Part shown: in pieces, positions 45,912-56,299 of the stretch
How the letters are laid out: every line of letters starts with the position of its first letter
Numbering within the stretch: the stretch's first letter is position 1
NCBI RefSeq assembly: GCF_000497045.1
Contig: NW_015961991.1
Location: 62,812 to 126,811, forward strand
DNA length: 64,000 nt
Source: Kalmanozyma brasiliensis GHG001
Taxonomy: Eukaryota > Basidiomycota > Ustilaginomycetes > Ustilaginales
Direction: 5' to 3'
Notes under the pieces: model-generated
Told to the model about the DNA's origin: nothing
The model's database searches: none
The model's input: the letters and a program-made list of their open reading frames with translations, nothing else
Translations under genes and position numbers: made by a program

Positions 45912-47759
45912 ATGTCATCTACCTTCTTGGGCTCAAACTCGATCGTCAACACCTACAACTCGACCTCTGCCTCCGGCGCCCCCCTTTCCACCGATGAACC
46001 GCTCTTCGCGCCCCTCTCCAACTCGTCCAATCCCAACCCATCGCGAGTATGCTACTTCTTCGACTCCGATATCGGCAACTACCACTACGGCCCTGGGCAT
46101 CCAATGAAACCCACCCGCATCCGAATGTGTCACTCGCTGGTGATGAACTACGGTCTCTACAAACGCATGGAGATCTTCCGTGCCAAACCAGCGACGAAAC
46201 GCGAGATGTCTCAATTCCACACGGACGAGTACGTCGAATTCCTCAACCGCGTCACCCCCGATAATGTGGACGCCTTTGTGAGGGAACAAGCCAAGTTCAA
46301 CGTAGGCGATGATTGTCCTGTCTTCGACGGGCTGTTCGAATATTGTAGTATCAGTGCAGGTGGGTCGATGGAAGGAGCGGCGAGGTTGAGTCGCGACAAA
46401 TGCGATATTGCCATCAACTGGGCAGGTGGATTGCACCACGCGAAGAAGGGAGAAGCAAGTGGGTTTTGCTATATCAACGATATCGTGTTGGGCATCCTCG
46501 AGTTGCTGCGATACCACCCTCGCGTGTTGTACATCGATATCGACGTGCATCATGGCGACGGAGTCGAAGAGGCGTTCTACACAACCGATCGGGTCATGAC
46601 GGCATCCTTCCATAAGTATGGCGAGTTCTTCCCCGGAACCGGCGCGTTGCGCGATACAGGCATGGGTCCTGGTAAAAAGTACTCCTGCAACTTCCCTTTG
46701 CGCGACGGAATCACCGACGAATCCTACCGAACAGTCTTCGAGCCGGTCATCTCGCAGATCATGCAGCACTACCAACCGTCCGCTGTGGTCCTCCAGTGCG
46801 GCTCCGACTCGCTCGCCGGTGACAAACTGGGTTGTTTCAACCTGAGCATGCGCGGGCATGCGAACTGTGTCGAATACGTCAAATCCTTCGGTCTCCCCCT
46901 GCTCCTCCTCGGCGGTGGAGGATATACCATGCGCAACGTCAGCCGCGCGTGGGCATTCGAAACGGGCCTAGCAGCAGGTCAGGAGCTCAACCCGCACATC
47001 CCCGTCAACGAATACTACGAGTACTTCGGTCCGGACTACCGATTGGATGTTCGACCGAACAACATGGAGGATCTCAACACGAGGGGGTATTTGGATAAGA
47101 TCAAGGTGCAAGTGTTTGAGAGTCTGCGAGAAACCGCACACGCACCGTCAGTGCAGGGGCACGTGGAGCCGAGGAGCATCGCCGAGGGATGGGCGAATGA
47201 GGATTTGGGTGGGGAGAGGATGGGTGATTTGGGCGAGAAGGGTGGGTTGCAAGGGTTGGAGGATGCTCATCCGGATGAGAGGGTGGTGGATCGGGTCGAG
47301 TTTCAGGATCATTCCCGACGCGGGGATGACGAACTGGATCGCGAAGGAAGGGCCAACCCAGGAAGGGTGGAGGAGACAGACCAGCACAGGGAGAGAGTGC
47401 AACATCGGTCGAGCGTCAAGATCTCCGACTGGAGCCATCCGAATGCCGAGGCGAGGCAGGAGGCGATCGATCGCGAGGTGGAGCGCGGGGCGTTGGATGA
47501 AAGGTTTGGCAGTCAGGCGATCGAGGAGGCTGCGAGGAAGGAGCGGGCGGGGCAGGAGAAGGTGCTGGCGGGGATGGAGGAGACGCCTGCGCCCGAGGAG
47601 GAGGGGGGCAACGCGGACGGCAGTGGCAATGAGGTCAACGGTGGCAGTGCAAAGGAGGGCAACGCAGAGGGAGGAGGGGTCAAGGTGGAACCCCCACCCG
47701 AGTCGACAGAGGCACCGTCGGAGACGCACGCCGAGACAAAGATGGACGTCGACGCGTAA
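45912..47759 (+). CDS. RPD3: class I histone deacetylase, Rpd3 type
   Basis: 615 residues, single exon. Deacetylase domain at about 38-410. Active-site His175 and His176 are in GGLHHAKK. Zinc ligands are Asp211 and His213 in [11 protein letters not shown] and Asp299 in [10 protein letters not shown]. The Gly-rich GGGGYTMRN and the phosphate-binding region of class I enzymes are also present. RVTPDN, CPVFDG and [11 protein letters not shown] favour Rpd3/HDAC1 over Hos2. It removes acetyl groups from histone tails as the core of Sin3-type corepressor complexes. Residues 420-615 are a Glu/Gly/Arg-rich disordered extension, longer than in yeast. Which of a smut's class I paralogues this is cannot be told here. 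Confidence 0.94.
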   Translation: MSSTFLGSNSIVNTYNSTSASGAPLSTDEPLFAPLSNSSNPNPSRVCYFFDSDIGNYHYGPGHPMKPTRIRMCHSLVMNYGLYKRMEIFRAKPATKREMSQFHTDEYVEFLNRVTPDNVDAFVREQAKFNVGDDCPVFDGLFEYCSISAGGSMEGAARLSRDKCDIAINWAGGLHHAKKGEASGFCYINDIVLGILELLRYHPRVLYIDIDVHHGDGVEEAFYTTDRVMTASFHKYGEFFPGTGALRDTGMGPGKKYSCNFPLRDGITDESYRTVFEPVISQIMQHYQPSAVVLQCGSDSLAGDKLGCFNLSMRGHANCVEYVKSFGLPLLLLGGGGYTMRNVSRAWAFETGLAAGQELNPHIPVNEYYEYFGPDYRLDVRPNNMEDLNTRGYLDKIKVQVFESLRETAHAPSVQGHVEPRSIAEGWANEDLGGERMGDLGEKGGLQGLEDAHPDERVVDRVEFQDHSRRGDDELDREGRANPGRVEETDQHRERVQHRSSVKISDWSHPNAEARQEAIDREVERGALDERFGSQAIEEAARKERAGQEKVLAGMEETPAPEEEGGNADGSGNEVNGGSAKEGNAEGGGVKVEPPPESTEAPSETHAETKMDVDA

Positions 47760-47801
47760 CACCCTTCCTCCTGTACCACTGCGCCACGCCACTTTCGTAG
47801 A

Positions 47802-48194
47802 TCACAGCCTGTACTTGTCCACGATCTCTACTCTCATCTCTTCACTGTCCCGTCGCGATATGTTGAGCCAGGAGTGAGAGAATGTCGAGTCATGCCTGAG
47901 AGTGATGCTGCGGCTCTCTGACACGCCGTTGGAGCCACGCGAAAGGATGTTGGTGGTCTTGTTCCGCATCTGGACCTGAGACAGCTTTGACGTGCAACGC
48001 ACGACGTTCTTCGCACTTTGCAGCTGCGTCGAAGCGAGTCGCATGTCATCCCAAGCTGCAGCCCGGCTTGCTGGTGCGATCTCACTTTGGACGGGCTGGA
48101 AGGTGTTCTCACTGCAATTGAGCTTGATGATGATGTGTTTGTGATTGGGCTTGCTGTGGGCAGGGTGACTGATGTGTTCTACAATGGCTTGCAC
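47802..48194 (-). CDS. candidate minus-strand coding segment downstream of the GYF gene
   Basis: An open frame of 130 codons with mostly C/G-ending codons and protein-like content (WDDMRLASTQLQSAKNVV, IVEHISHPAHSKPNHKH; end EEMRVEIVDKYRL). No ATG occurs until 48044. Directly upstream, a frame offset by one base is open from before 48265 to its TAG near 48180 and reads VACREWTMLKAAWFEVDRV. The two would join with a one-base shift near 48195-48200. This could be a broken gene, a sequencing error in a real gene, or an unrecognised intron. Chance is also possible. The segment sits between the convergent RPD3 and GYF genes. No family recognised. Confidence 0.3.
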   Translation of the reverse strand: MQAIVEHISHPAHSKPNHKHIIIKLNCSENTFQPVQSEIAPASRAAAWDDMRLASTQLQSAKNVVRCTSKLSQVQMRNKTTNILSRGSNGVSESRSITLRHDSTFSHSWLNISRRDSEEMRVEIVDKYRL

Positions 48195-48264
48195 TTGACC
48201 CGATCAACCTCGAACCAAGCTGCTTTGAGCATCGTCCACTCTCGGCAGGCGACAACGTCCGCAT

Positions 48265-51200
48265 CTAGCGCTTTTTCCCACCCTTGCCCTTGACAACTTT
48301 GAACCCTTCCCCTTGACCAGGCACCTTGCCCACCGTCACCTTCTCCACCGTCTTAACACTCGGCGTCTTCACCCCACCACTCGTCGCACCCCACTTAACC
48401 CCCGTCCTCCCCTGCACATCCAACTTCCTCTTGCTAACAAAATCGTTCGCGAACCTGCGCCCATCCAACGTGCTGCTGTTGGCGTACACCGTGTCGGCAA
48501 TGATCTCGATCACATCCGCCGAGGGATCGAGCGGGAATTGGAGGAGCATGTCGATAAAGTCGTCCGTCTTGATGGTGAGGCCGACGAGGTTTTCCTTGCA
48601 GTAGCGGATGAATTCGGGCGAGGGGGCGGTGGGATCGGCGGTGGATCGGATGCGGGTGGCGGGCGAGGGCGAGGCGGGGAGTGCGGAAGGTGTGGAGATG
48701 GTGGCGGGTTTGGTGCCAACCACGTTCCAGGGGCTGCCCGTCGAGGTGGGAGGTTGGGTGGCGCTGGCTGTGCGGCTGGCTGGAGTCACGCCCGGTCGAG
48801 CAGCAAGGGGTGAAGCAGCTGCAGCAGTAGCCGGCACGGCGCCGCTGGGAGTGGAAGGCTTGCCTCCAGCCCCAACCACCGACCAAGCACCACCGCCACT
48901 CGCCGCAGTAGGAGCCGCAATCGTCGAGGAGGCAGTTCGACCAGCCGAGTCCGCGTACCCCTTGCGCATCGCGATCGCCTGAGCATTCTGCTGAGCTTTG
49001 AGCTTCTCAGCGCGTTTGCGCTCCTCCTCCTGGATCTCCATGAGCGTCTTCTTGGGCGCCGTCTTGCCGGCGTTCCACACAGGAGTAGCGGGGCTGCCCG
49101 CCGCCGCCGCAGCAGCAGCAGCAGCAGCGTTGGCCGCCTCGGTGTTGATCGTCTTGGTGGCAGGCGCCGAGGCCAGACCCCAGCTGAGCGTCGTTGGGAG
49201 GTCGTCGGCGGCACCGGGTGTGGCAGCCATGCGAGCACGAGCTGCTGCCTTTTCTGCGGCACGCTTCGCCTCGGCACGTTTGGCTTCGGCTTCCTGGATC
49301 TCGCGCAGACTGGGACCAGTCGTTGAGGTCGAGTCGTCCTTGGCGGCGGCCCAGGGAGCGGGTCGGCTGGCGGGGGCGGGCGATTCGCCCGTGGTCGAGG
49401 CATCGTTGAGCCAGTCAGAGAGGGGTGCTTGGGCGGATACGCTCTCGAGTTCCTTGCCTCGTCGGAACTGCTCCTGTGAGACGACGCGCACGTTGCTAGC
49501 ACCAGTCGGGCGGGCAGCAGCGGCAGCGCGGGTGGCCGGCTCACTTCGAGACACGTCCGAGGGTTGTCGCTGCAGGGCTGAGCGCGACTCTCGCTTGACG
49601 TCCTTGGCAGCCTTGTTACCGGTGAGGGTCATTGCGGGCATGCCAGAGAGCTCGGGCTCGGAGGCAAACTCGACGGCCTTGGGAGACTGAGGCCAGAGCT
49701 CTTCAGGACGCGGCTCGCCAGTGGTGAAAGCTTCGGGAGGTGGAATGTCGGTATCGGCAGTCTTGGCAGGCGTTGTGGGTGCTTGAGCAGCGCTGACGGC
49801 AGATACAGAAGCGGCGGCGGCGGCGGCGGCTGTCTTCTGCGCCTCCCTCTTGCTCATCTTCTTCTGCGGTGTGGCAGGTTGAGCCACGTCGACGTGGGTG
49901 TTGACGGCCAGCGTTTTGTCATCATTCTCTTGGAAGGCAGCGGTGGAGCCGGCCGAATGCTCGTGAACGTGTGCATCGTCTTGCTGCGTGGGAGCAGGGA
50001 AAGCGTTCTCGAACGATTGGTGCAGCTCAGCCTTGTGCTCGACGGCCTGCTGGTGAGCCGAAGTCACATCATGCTGAGGAGCAGGCGATCGGGATCGTCG
50101 AGGAGTTCCGATGGGATCAGCAGCTTTGATGGCCTCGTTGCGCAGAAGAGCCTCGCTGAAATCCATCTGGCGGTTGCTCACATCGGGTGTTGTAGCAGAG
50201 TAGGTCCAAGGTGCCTGTTGCTGCTGTTGCTGTGGCTGCTGGTGCTGCTGCTGTTGTGCTTGTGCCTGCTGCTCGCCCCATTGACCTTGCTGCGCCTGTC
50301 GCATCGAGTCGAACTGCGATCGAGACGCGACCGAGGCCGTGTTGGTCCAAGGGCTGCTGGCCTGGTCAAAATTTTGCCTCTGCTGCTGGTGGCCAAAGTT
50401 GTCAAAGGGTTGTCGGTCACCGACCAGCGGGCTTTGGTGGCCGCCGCCGAGACCGACATCCCCAAATTGACCGAGACCTCCATGGCCGATGCCGCCCCAG
50501 TGAGAGGGCGTCATGGCAGACTCGTTGCCCCATCCAGATCTTCCGAGGCCCCCGCCGAAGCTGTCAAGCTGGCCAAGATGCATGCCGCCTGGGCCTCGCT
50601 GACCGGCAGCTTGGCGCTGCTCGTGCAGCTCGCGCTCGCGAAGCATCGACATGACATCGTCCTGATTGCGCAGTCCGGACTGGGCAGCCGAGAAGATGTC
50701 GTGACGCCCGAAAGGCGAGGCGGGTGCGGGACCGCTGTTTCCGAGACCACCGAGAGTGAGGGACGAAGGCCAGCCCTGCTGCTGCTGCTGTGACTGCTGA
50801 GGCTGCTGTTGCCTGCCTGCCTGCGCTGCCCAAGACCTGTTAGAGTCGAAGGTATCGCTGAAGCGACTCTGCTCGGCGCCAGAGTTTGTTTCGAAGGCGG
50901 GTCGAGGAGGTGCTGGGCTGTGCAGCCAGTTGGAAGGAGGAATGATGAAAGGCTGGAGAGCATTGCCAACCGCAGCGACGACCTGAGCAAGTGGTTTGAA
51001 GTCGACATCTTCCTGACGCTTGATGAGCAAGTCATCGGCAAAGTACTGCTGCGAGTACCAGTCCTGCATCATGAGACTGCTAAAGGGGCCTTGCACGTTG
51101 CCAGCCATGTCCCTGTAGAGCCACATGGACGTTTCGGGTGACCAAGGTGCGGCCTGCATGGTTGCTTGAGGGTGGTGGTGCTGTTGTTGTTGCTGTTCGA

Positions 51201-52890
51201 AGTGGTCTCTGACGTCACGACCGCGAAGAAGATCGTCTGTGTTGGAGCCAAGGTGGTCGCCAGCGAGGGCGGATGTAGGAGGTAGACCGGGGCTGTCATC
51301 CTCGTCGAGCTTGAGCGAGCCAAGCACAGCAGAGGCGTGCTGCGCCAGGTCCTGATCGTCGCTGCCAAGACCGTGGTCGGCCTGAGCTGCGATCTGACTG
51401 ACAGCCTCCTGTGCTTGAGTGCTGGGCTGTTCGGTCACTTGGGTGTGAAGAGCAGCGGATCCGCCGTTGACTGCGCTTGCGTCGCCTCGGGTCAGCTGAG
51501 AGTGCATCGGTCGAGCCTGACTGATCTGACGCTCTCTTCTCCTGTCGACGCCCGAGGATTTGCCGAAGCCAATGCTGCCATCGGAAGGAGGACCGATGGG
51601 ACCTTCACCGGGCAGACGGTCCTTGTGGCGTGCGAAGCGAGCCGAAATGCTGAGTCCTTCGGGATTGGCGCTGGGCACAATGGGCTGCGTTGGCTGCGAT
51701 GACTCTACTGCGGGTGCGGGAGGAGCCGCAGGTGCTGACACAGCAACATCGGCAGCAGCCGGCACATTTCGACCTCTGACGCGGTTGGAGCTGAAGGCAT
51801 CGGAGAAGGCGCCCATCACTCCTCCGCCATTGCCAATCGTGCCGGACTGACCGATGGCGGACTGCGAAGAGCGTCCCCAAGAGCCCATACCGCCAGCTGC
51901 ACCATTGGTCGAGGATTGTGGAGCGTGCACCTCGTCCTGACTGCTCTTGAGGGAGCGCACACTGCGAGAAGGGGCTTCCACTGGAGTGGGACCGCCATCG
52001 TTGCTGTCCATCCTTTTGCGGGCAGGAGGAGCTACACCGGAAAGGACACCGCCCTGAATGCCAGTGAAGCGATCTCGAGACACCGAGGGCGAGAGGGGAC
52101 GCGAACCAGAGTTGGTGGTCACGCCCGCCAAAGCGCCATTCGAAGCACGCTGGAACAGGCCAGGACGCTCCTTCTCCGCCTTGTCCCAATTCGACGTGCC
52201 AGCGGAACCGAAGCCGCCTGAAGAGCCTCCTGAAGTCGATCGTGCGTTGAGCCCGCGCGGTTCGTTGCTGCCCAAGCCGGGTGATAACGGTCCCGCACCG
52301 ACGGCTACAAAATCGGCAAAACCAGGTTGGCGACGATCGGAACCGACCTTTCTGCGGGAAGTGCTCGTGGAGCGCTCGGGCGCAGCGCTACCTCCAGGCG
52401 GGACGGCTTCCACGGGCGAGGGCTCTGCGCTAGCGTTCTTGCTGGTGCGGTCCGAACTGTACAGACTCAGCATCTTCTCGCGCGATACTTTGTCCTTGGC
52501 GAGTGCTGCGGAAGAACCGTTGAGAAGCGTCGTCGAGGAGGAGTCACTGTCGCCTTGCGGAGTGGAAGCATGCGTGCCATTGCGATCCGAGGATTGCGCA
52601 GTTGCGGCAGCGGCAGCCGCAGCGAACGAGAAGGCACCAGGGCTGCTCACCGACGGGCTCACCACAGGTGCCGGGCCAGACAGATTAGCAAGACCGACAG
52701 GCCCGCCATTACGCTTGCCGCCGCTGTTGCCGTTGCTGCCATTGCTGGGAGCCGTAGTGCCGGCAACGGGGCCCGTGCCAGGGCTGGTAGCAGCCGAAGG
52801 CGTGGTGGAAGCGGGGTTTTCCTTGCCGCCTGATTTGCTGGTTGGTCCTTTGCGCATCCACTCGGGACCAAATTGCATCGAAGTCGCCAT
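48265..52890 (-). CDS. GYF-domain adaptor protein (Smy2/GIGYF-like)
   Basis: 1541 residues, single exon. One GYF domain at about 585-640: MWLYRDMAGNVQGPFSS, then MMQDWYSQQYF and DLLIKRQED. GYF domains bind Pro-rich PPG-phi motifs. Smy2/GIGYF proteins act in translational repression, mRNA decay and ER-Golgi traffic. The rest is low complexity: Gly/Ser/Ala-rich 1-560, Gln-rich 690-930 with CAG-type repeats, poly-Ala runs and Lys/Glu/Arg helices (about 1210-1320). A conserved C-terminal helical block (about 1430-1500, FIRYCKENLVGL...IDMLLQFPLD) resembles the C-terminal region of Smy2-type proteins. It ends in a basic Gly/Lys tail. The start is the only ATG near the leader. Confidence 0.88.
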   Translation of the reverse strand: MATSMQFGPEWMRKGPTSKSGGKENPASTTPSAATSPGTGPVAGTTAPSNGSNGNSGGKRNGGPVGLANLSGPAPVVSPSVSSPGAFSFAAAAAAATAQSSDRNGTHASTPQGDSDSSSTTLLNGSSAALAKDKVSREKMLSLYSSDRTSKNASAEPSPVEAVPPGGSAAPERSTSTSRRKVGSDRRQPGFADFVAVGAGPLSPGLGSNEPRGLNARSTSGGSSGGFGSAGTSNWDKAEKERPGLFQRASNGALAGVTTNSGSRPLSPSVSRDRFTGIQGGVLSGVAPPARKRMDSNDGGPTPVEAPSRSVRSLKSSQDEVHAPQSSTNGAAGGMGSWGRSSQSAIGQSGTIGNGGGVMGAFSDAFSSNRVRGRNVPAAADVAVSAPAAPPAPAVESSQPTQPIVPSANPEGLSISARFARHKDRLPGEGPIGPPSDGSIGFGKSSGVDRRRERQISQARPMHSQLTRGDASAVNGGSAALHTQVTEQPSTQAQEAVSQIAAQADHGLGSDDQDLAQHASAVLGSLKLDEDDSPGLPPTSALAGDHLGSNTDDLLRGRDVRDHFEQQQQQHHHPQATMQAAPWSPETSMWLYRDMAGNVQGPFSSLMMQDWYSQQYFADDLLIKRQEDVDFKPLAQVVAAVGNALQPFIIPPSNWLHSPAPPRPAFETNSGAEQSRFSDTFDSNRSWAAQAGRQQQPQQSQQQQQGWPSSLTLGGLGNSGPAPASPFGRHDIFSAAQSGLRNQDDVMSMLRERELHEQRQAAGQRGPGGMHLGQLDSFGGGLGRSGWGNESAMTPSHWGGIGHGGLGQFGDVGLGGGHQSPLVGDRQPFDNFGHQQQRQNFDQASSPWTNTASVASRSQFDSMRQAQQGQWGEQQAQAQQQQHQQPQQQQQQAPWTYSATTPDVSNRQMDFSEALLRNEAIKAADPIGTPRRSRSPAPQHDVTSAHQQAVEHKAELHQSFENAFPAPTQQDDAHVHEHSAGSTAAFQENDDKTLAVNTHVDVAQPATPQKKMSKREAQKTAAAAAAASVSAVSAAQAPTTPAKTADTDIPPPEAFTTGEPRPEELWPQSPKAVEFASEPELSGMPAMTLTGNKAAKDVKRESRSALQRQPSDVSRSEPATRAAAAARPTGASNVRVVSQEQFRRGKELESVSAQAPLSDWLNDASTTGESPAPASRPAPWAAAKDDSTSTTGPSLREIQEAEAKRAEAKRAAEKAAARARMAATPGAADDLPTTLSWGLASAPATKTINTEAANAAAAAAAAAAGSPATPVWNAGKTAPKKTLMEIQEEERKRAEKLKAQQNAQAIAMRKGYADSAGRTASSTIAAPTAASGGGAWSVVGAGGKPSTPSGAVPATAAAASPLAARPGVTPASRTASATQPPTSTGSPWNVVGTKPATISTPSALPASPSPATRIRSTADPTAPSPEFIRYCKENLVGLTIKTDDFIDMLLQFPLDPSADVIEIIADTVYANSSTLDGRRFANDFVSKRKLDVQGRTGVKWGATSGGVKTPSVKTVEKVTVGKVPGQGEGFKVVKGKGGKKR

Positions 52891-54427
52891 GGTGTCAGAG
52901 TCGAGGATGGGTAAAATGCTGATGTGGAATGGAGGTGGCTTCCGTCAGGGTGCTAGATCGAAGCTGAGATGGTCAGCGCTGTGTGTGAGCTGCTGGGAAG
53001 GACGCAAGGGGACAGCCTTGAAACTGAGCTGAGAGCGAAGCGGAAGTGGAAAAGGTTGCTTCCGGTGCGGAAGGGTTGATGCTGAAGGGTCAGATTGAGA
53101 CGAGAGGGTGCTGGAGTGGACAAAGTGTATGCTTGTTGAAGGATGAATGCGATGTTGGTGGATCAGGAAGGATGCAGGAGTGTTGCAGTGTCTCTCTGAC
53201 AGCTCTTTGGAGAGAACCAATGTCGAGTGCTGAAGGAGGAGATGCTCGATTGGAATCGGTTCGGTCGAGGAGAAGCAGTGCGGGCAATGCAATTCGCAAA
53301 AAGAGATTGTCGAGATTGAGTTGAAGCTGAGCTGATTAGCCAAGGCAAGTGCGCCAGATCCAAATAGGTTCAGATGGAGCTGCTGTGTACCGGTGGAAGG
53401 GATTGAAGTGTAGGTTGTTCTGATGCTGATTGTATGTGCTGGATCCAATGTGGTCGGTTGAATGGTTTGGGGTGTGTACGAGCGGCAAGTAGAAGGCTGC
53501 GGGAGTGTTCACGCTGTTTGAGCGGATGAGAGATTGACTGAGAAGCGAAAGAAGAGATGATGAGAGCAAAGGCAGATTGAAGGCTTTGCAAGATGAACAC
53601 AGGAAGAGCGAATGACTGACTATCTTGAAAAAGAGTAGTGGCAAGGGCGTCGCTCCCAAGACTACGCCTGACTGACTGACTGACTGACTGACTGGCAGTC
53701 CCTTTCTCACCCAGCCAATCAACCTCTCGAGAAGCTGGTTGCCTGCCATGCCTTTTCCTTCCCTTTCTCTTCTGCGCTGACCTTGGACCGCAGACACACA
53801 CACTTTAAAATTGACTCTGCGCTTTGCATTCAGGTTGCGGTAGCGAGGCTGGCAGCCAGCCTTCTTGTCTCACCGTTGGATTTCTTCCTTTCGTGTCTGC
53901 TGGCCGCGCTTTCCAAGGCAGGAAGAAATTGTTTCTTCAGCCCAGCAGCCAGTCAAATTTCTTCTCGCCCAGCTTGAGATTATTGCCAGCGTGTTAGGCC
54001 TGATTCAATGCTGCCTTTCCACGATCACTCTCAACAGCTTCATATCAAGTGGTCTCTCTCTCAAGCACTGCAGGTCATGAAACACAGGACAATCATCGGG
54101 GAGCCTCATGAAAGAGTCGGCGCCATGCATGCAGCAGAATCCATGTGGGAGGGTGTTTCTATTGCTTTGGAATGAACGCATTACAAAAGCGACATTGCTA
54201 CGGGCTTGGTTTGGTATTCGCATCGTCTGGCTTGCTGCTGTCCTTGTTGTCGGTCGTCGAGTCCTGTGGCTTGGATTCAGCCCCTGTACTACCTGCTGCA
54301 GAACGAATGAACGAATCGGTCAAGGGGAGTCGATGAGAGGTGGTGGGATTTCAGCGAAATGAAATCTAGTGACTACAGAATCGGCTGCCTCGTCTCTCTT
54401 TCTCTAGACGCTCGATGCAAGCTAGCT
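52891..54427. other. GYF gene leader/promoter and MDJ1 3' flank
   Basis: 1.5 kb with no confident gene. On the minus strand 52891-53640 is CT-rich, like a long leader for the GYF gene. A CTGA tandem repeat lies at 53668-53694. 53800-54427 is the likely promoter and the 3' flank of MDJ1. Open frames of 70-170 codons here are Ser/His/Leu-rich, as expected from CT-rich DNA. Confidence 0.4.
53668..53694. repeat. CTGA tetranucleotide microsatellite
   Basis: Six full CTGA units plus CTG in tandem, in the intergenic region upstream of the GYF gene. Confidence 0.95.
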
Positions 54428-56299
54428 TCACTTTCGACTCGTAAGCCAATCCCATGCGCGGCCCAGAACGCCTCTGTCGGAGTCACTGGACGCTTGCTCT
54501 GTGCTTGGCCCACTTTGCGCTCCGGCTGTTTGAAAGAGGGTAGCTTTGTCGGCGGCGTACTTCTCTGCTTTCGAGCTGGCAGAGGAAGCAGGGGCAGCAG
54601 CGGCGTCGTCGCTTGCGTCCTCGGAGCGAGACGAGTGATGGATGGTGAACCTACCTGTAGAAGTCTTTTTCGTCGATGTTTTGGCCGAAACCGGCTGACC
54701 TTTGTCGGAAGAAGCCGAAGAGGCCTTTGCATTGGCGGTCGAGGCAGACCCAGCCTGGCTTGGTGGAGCGGATCTGCTTGCTGCCTTGGCAGTCTTGCTT
54801 GACGACGAGCTAGAAGAGGCATTGTTGCTGTCGCTCGAGGCGGAAGAACGCCCTTCTACCTCATCGGCATATTGTTGTAAGATCTCGCGCTGTCGCTTGG
54901 TGAGCGAGCGCGGCATGCTGACCTCAAATTGAACCAACAGGTCGCCCTTCTGTCCACGTCGAGTTGGCGACGGAACACCGCGTCCGGGCAAGATCATCTC
55001 CTCGCCCACCTGCGTGCCCGCTGGCACACGTACCTCGACTGCACCGTCCAGAGTGGGCACGCGCACCTTGCCGCCGAGCACGGCGGTGTGGAAGGGAATG
55101 GTAGCCGGGTAGAACAGCGTGGAGCCTTGACGCCTCCAGATGCGACTGGGAGCAACGTGGATGCGAACGTAGAGCGAGCCTGGCGTGCCAGCACCGGAGA
55201 GCGGTACATCGCCAAAGCCGTCTTTGCGAATGCGGAAGCCGTCATCGACGCCTGCCGGAAGATCGATCTCGACTTCCTTGCGTCCGCGTACCCTGCCGAT
55301 GCCGTCACAGGTGTTGCAATTGTCGCCAGGTGCGACCGTGGAGCCAGCACCTCCGCACGAGGGACAGGTGGTGGCCATCTGGAAGCCGCTCTGAATCACA
55401 AACGTGCGAGTTCCGGTACCGTTGCAGGTAGCGCAGGTGCTCTTCTTGGCGCCAGGTTTGAGGCCAGAGCCTGTGCAGGTGCCGCACCTCTCGATGGGGT
55501 TGATGACCACCTTGCGCTTGGTGCCCTTGCACGCTTCTTCGAAGGTGAGGTTGATGGTAGTCTCGAGATCCTCTCCTCGTGCTTCGCCTGCAAAACCTGC
55601 ACCACCGAAGCCTGGCCCGCGCTGACCTGGACGTCCACCGCCCCCGCCAAAAGCGCCGAAGAGAGATTCGAAGATGGAGCCGGCGTTGCCTGCGTTGGAG
55701 AAGCCGCCAAAGTCCTGGAATCCACCGAAACCGCCAGCACCGAACGGAGAGGAACCTCCGCCGCCGAATGGATCGAAGCCTGGTTGACCATCTGTAGTCC
55801 CGTACTGATCATAGGCGGCACGCTTCTTGTCGTCGCTGAGCAAGTCATAGGCATTCTGGATTTCGACAAAACGTTCCTTGGCTCCCTTCTCCTTGTTGGT
55901 GTCCGGATGAAACTTCTTGGCGAGATCGTAGTAGGCACGCTTGATGTCCTTGGTGGCTGAGTCCTTCTTGACTCCGAGAACAGAGTAGGGGTCCTTGGTG
56001 GATGCAGAGCGCAGGGTTGATGACGAGAAGGAGCGTGTGGGCGAGGTAGGCAGCTGATGACCACACGAGCTACATGAGCGAGGACGAGTGGAAGCGTGAG
56101 ACCAGCTGCCCAGAGAACGAGACGAAGCGGGAGCTTTTGAGGAAGATGCGGCGTTGTCTGTCCGTGGCAGTGAAGTGCTGGACCGTGATGCAAAGGAGCG
56201 ACGGGGTATCGAAGCCGTGACAGTAGCAGCAGTCGAAGAGGAGGGTGCACAGAGCGGCGATAGACGGCCGAGTGCGCCACGAGCTGCTGGCGTCGGCAT
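54428..56299 (-). CDS. MDJ1: mitochondrial Hsp40 Mdj1 (DnaJ)
   Basis: 623 residues from MPTPAARGALGRLS; seven more codons are open upstream without ATG. Arg/Ser-rich residues 1-75 look like a mitochondrial presequence. J domain at about 100-170 with DPYSVLGVKKDS and FHPDTNKEKG. Gly/Phe-rich region at about 180-240. Four zinc-finger repeats at about 265-335 (CGTCTGSG, CATCNGTG, CPSCGGAG, CNTCDGIG). The C-terminal substrate-binding domain follows to about 470. It stimulates mitochondrial Hsp70 in the matrix. The last 150 residues are a Ser/Ala/Lys-rich extension not usual for Mdj1. Confidence 0.93.
   Translation of the reverse strand: MPTPAARGALGRLSPLCAPSSSTAATVTASIPRRSFASRSSTSLPRTDNAASSSKAPASSRSLGSWSHASTRPRSCSSCGHQLPTSPTRSFSSSTLRSASTKDPYSVLGVKKDSATKDIKRAYYDLAKKFHPDTNKEKGAKERFVEIQNAYDLLSDDKKRAAYDQYGTTDGQPGFDPFGGGGSSPFGAGGFGGFQDFGGFSNAGNAGSIFESLFGAFGGGGGRPGQRGPGFGGAGFAGEARGEDLETTINLTFEEACKGTKRKVVINPIERCGTCTGSGLKPGAKKSTCATCNGTGTRTFVIQSGFQMATTCPSCGGAGSTVAPGDNCNTCDGIGRVRGRKEVEIDLPAGVDDGFRIRKDGFGDVPLSGAGTPGSLYVRIHVAPSRIWRRQGSTLFYPATIPFHTAVLGGKVRVPTLDGAVEVRVPAGTQVGEEMILPGRGVPSPTRRGQKGDLLVQFEVSMPRSLTKRQREILQQYADEVEGRSSASSDSNNASSSSSSSKTAKAASRSAPPSQAGSASTANAKASSASSDKGQPVSAKTSTKKTSTGRFTIHHSSRSEDASDDAAAAPASSASSKAEKYAADKATLFQTAGAQSGPSTEQASSDSDRGVLGRAWDWLTSRK

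Noticed and set aside
47770..47800. tRNA-like string CCACTGCGCCACG on the minus strand
   Set aside because: No matching T-arm or acceptor stem at the required distance.
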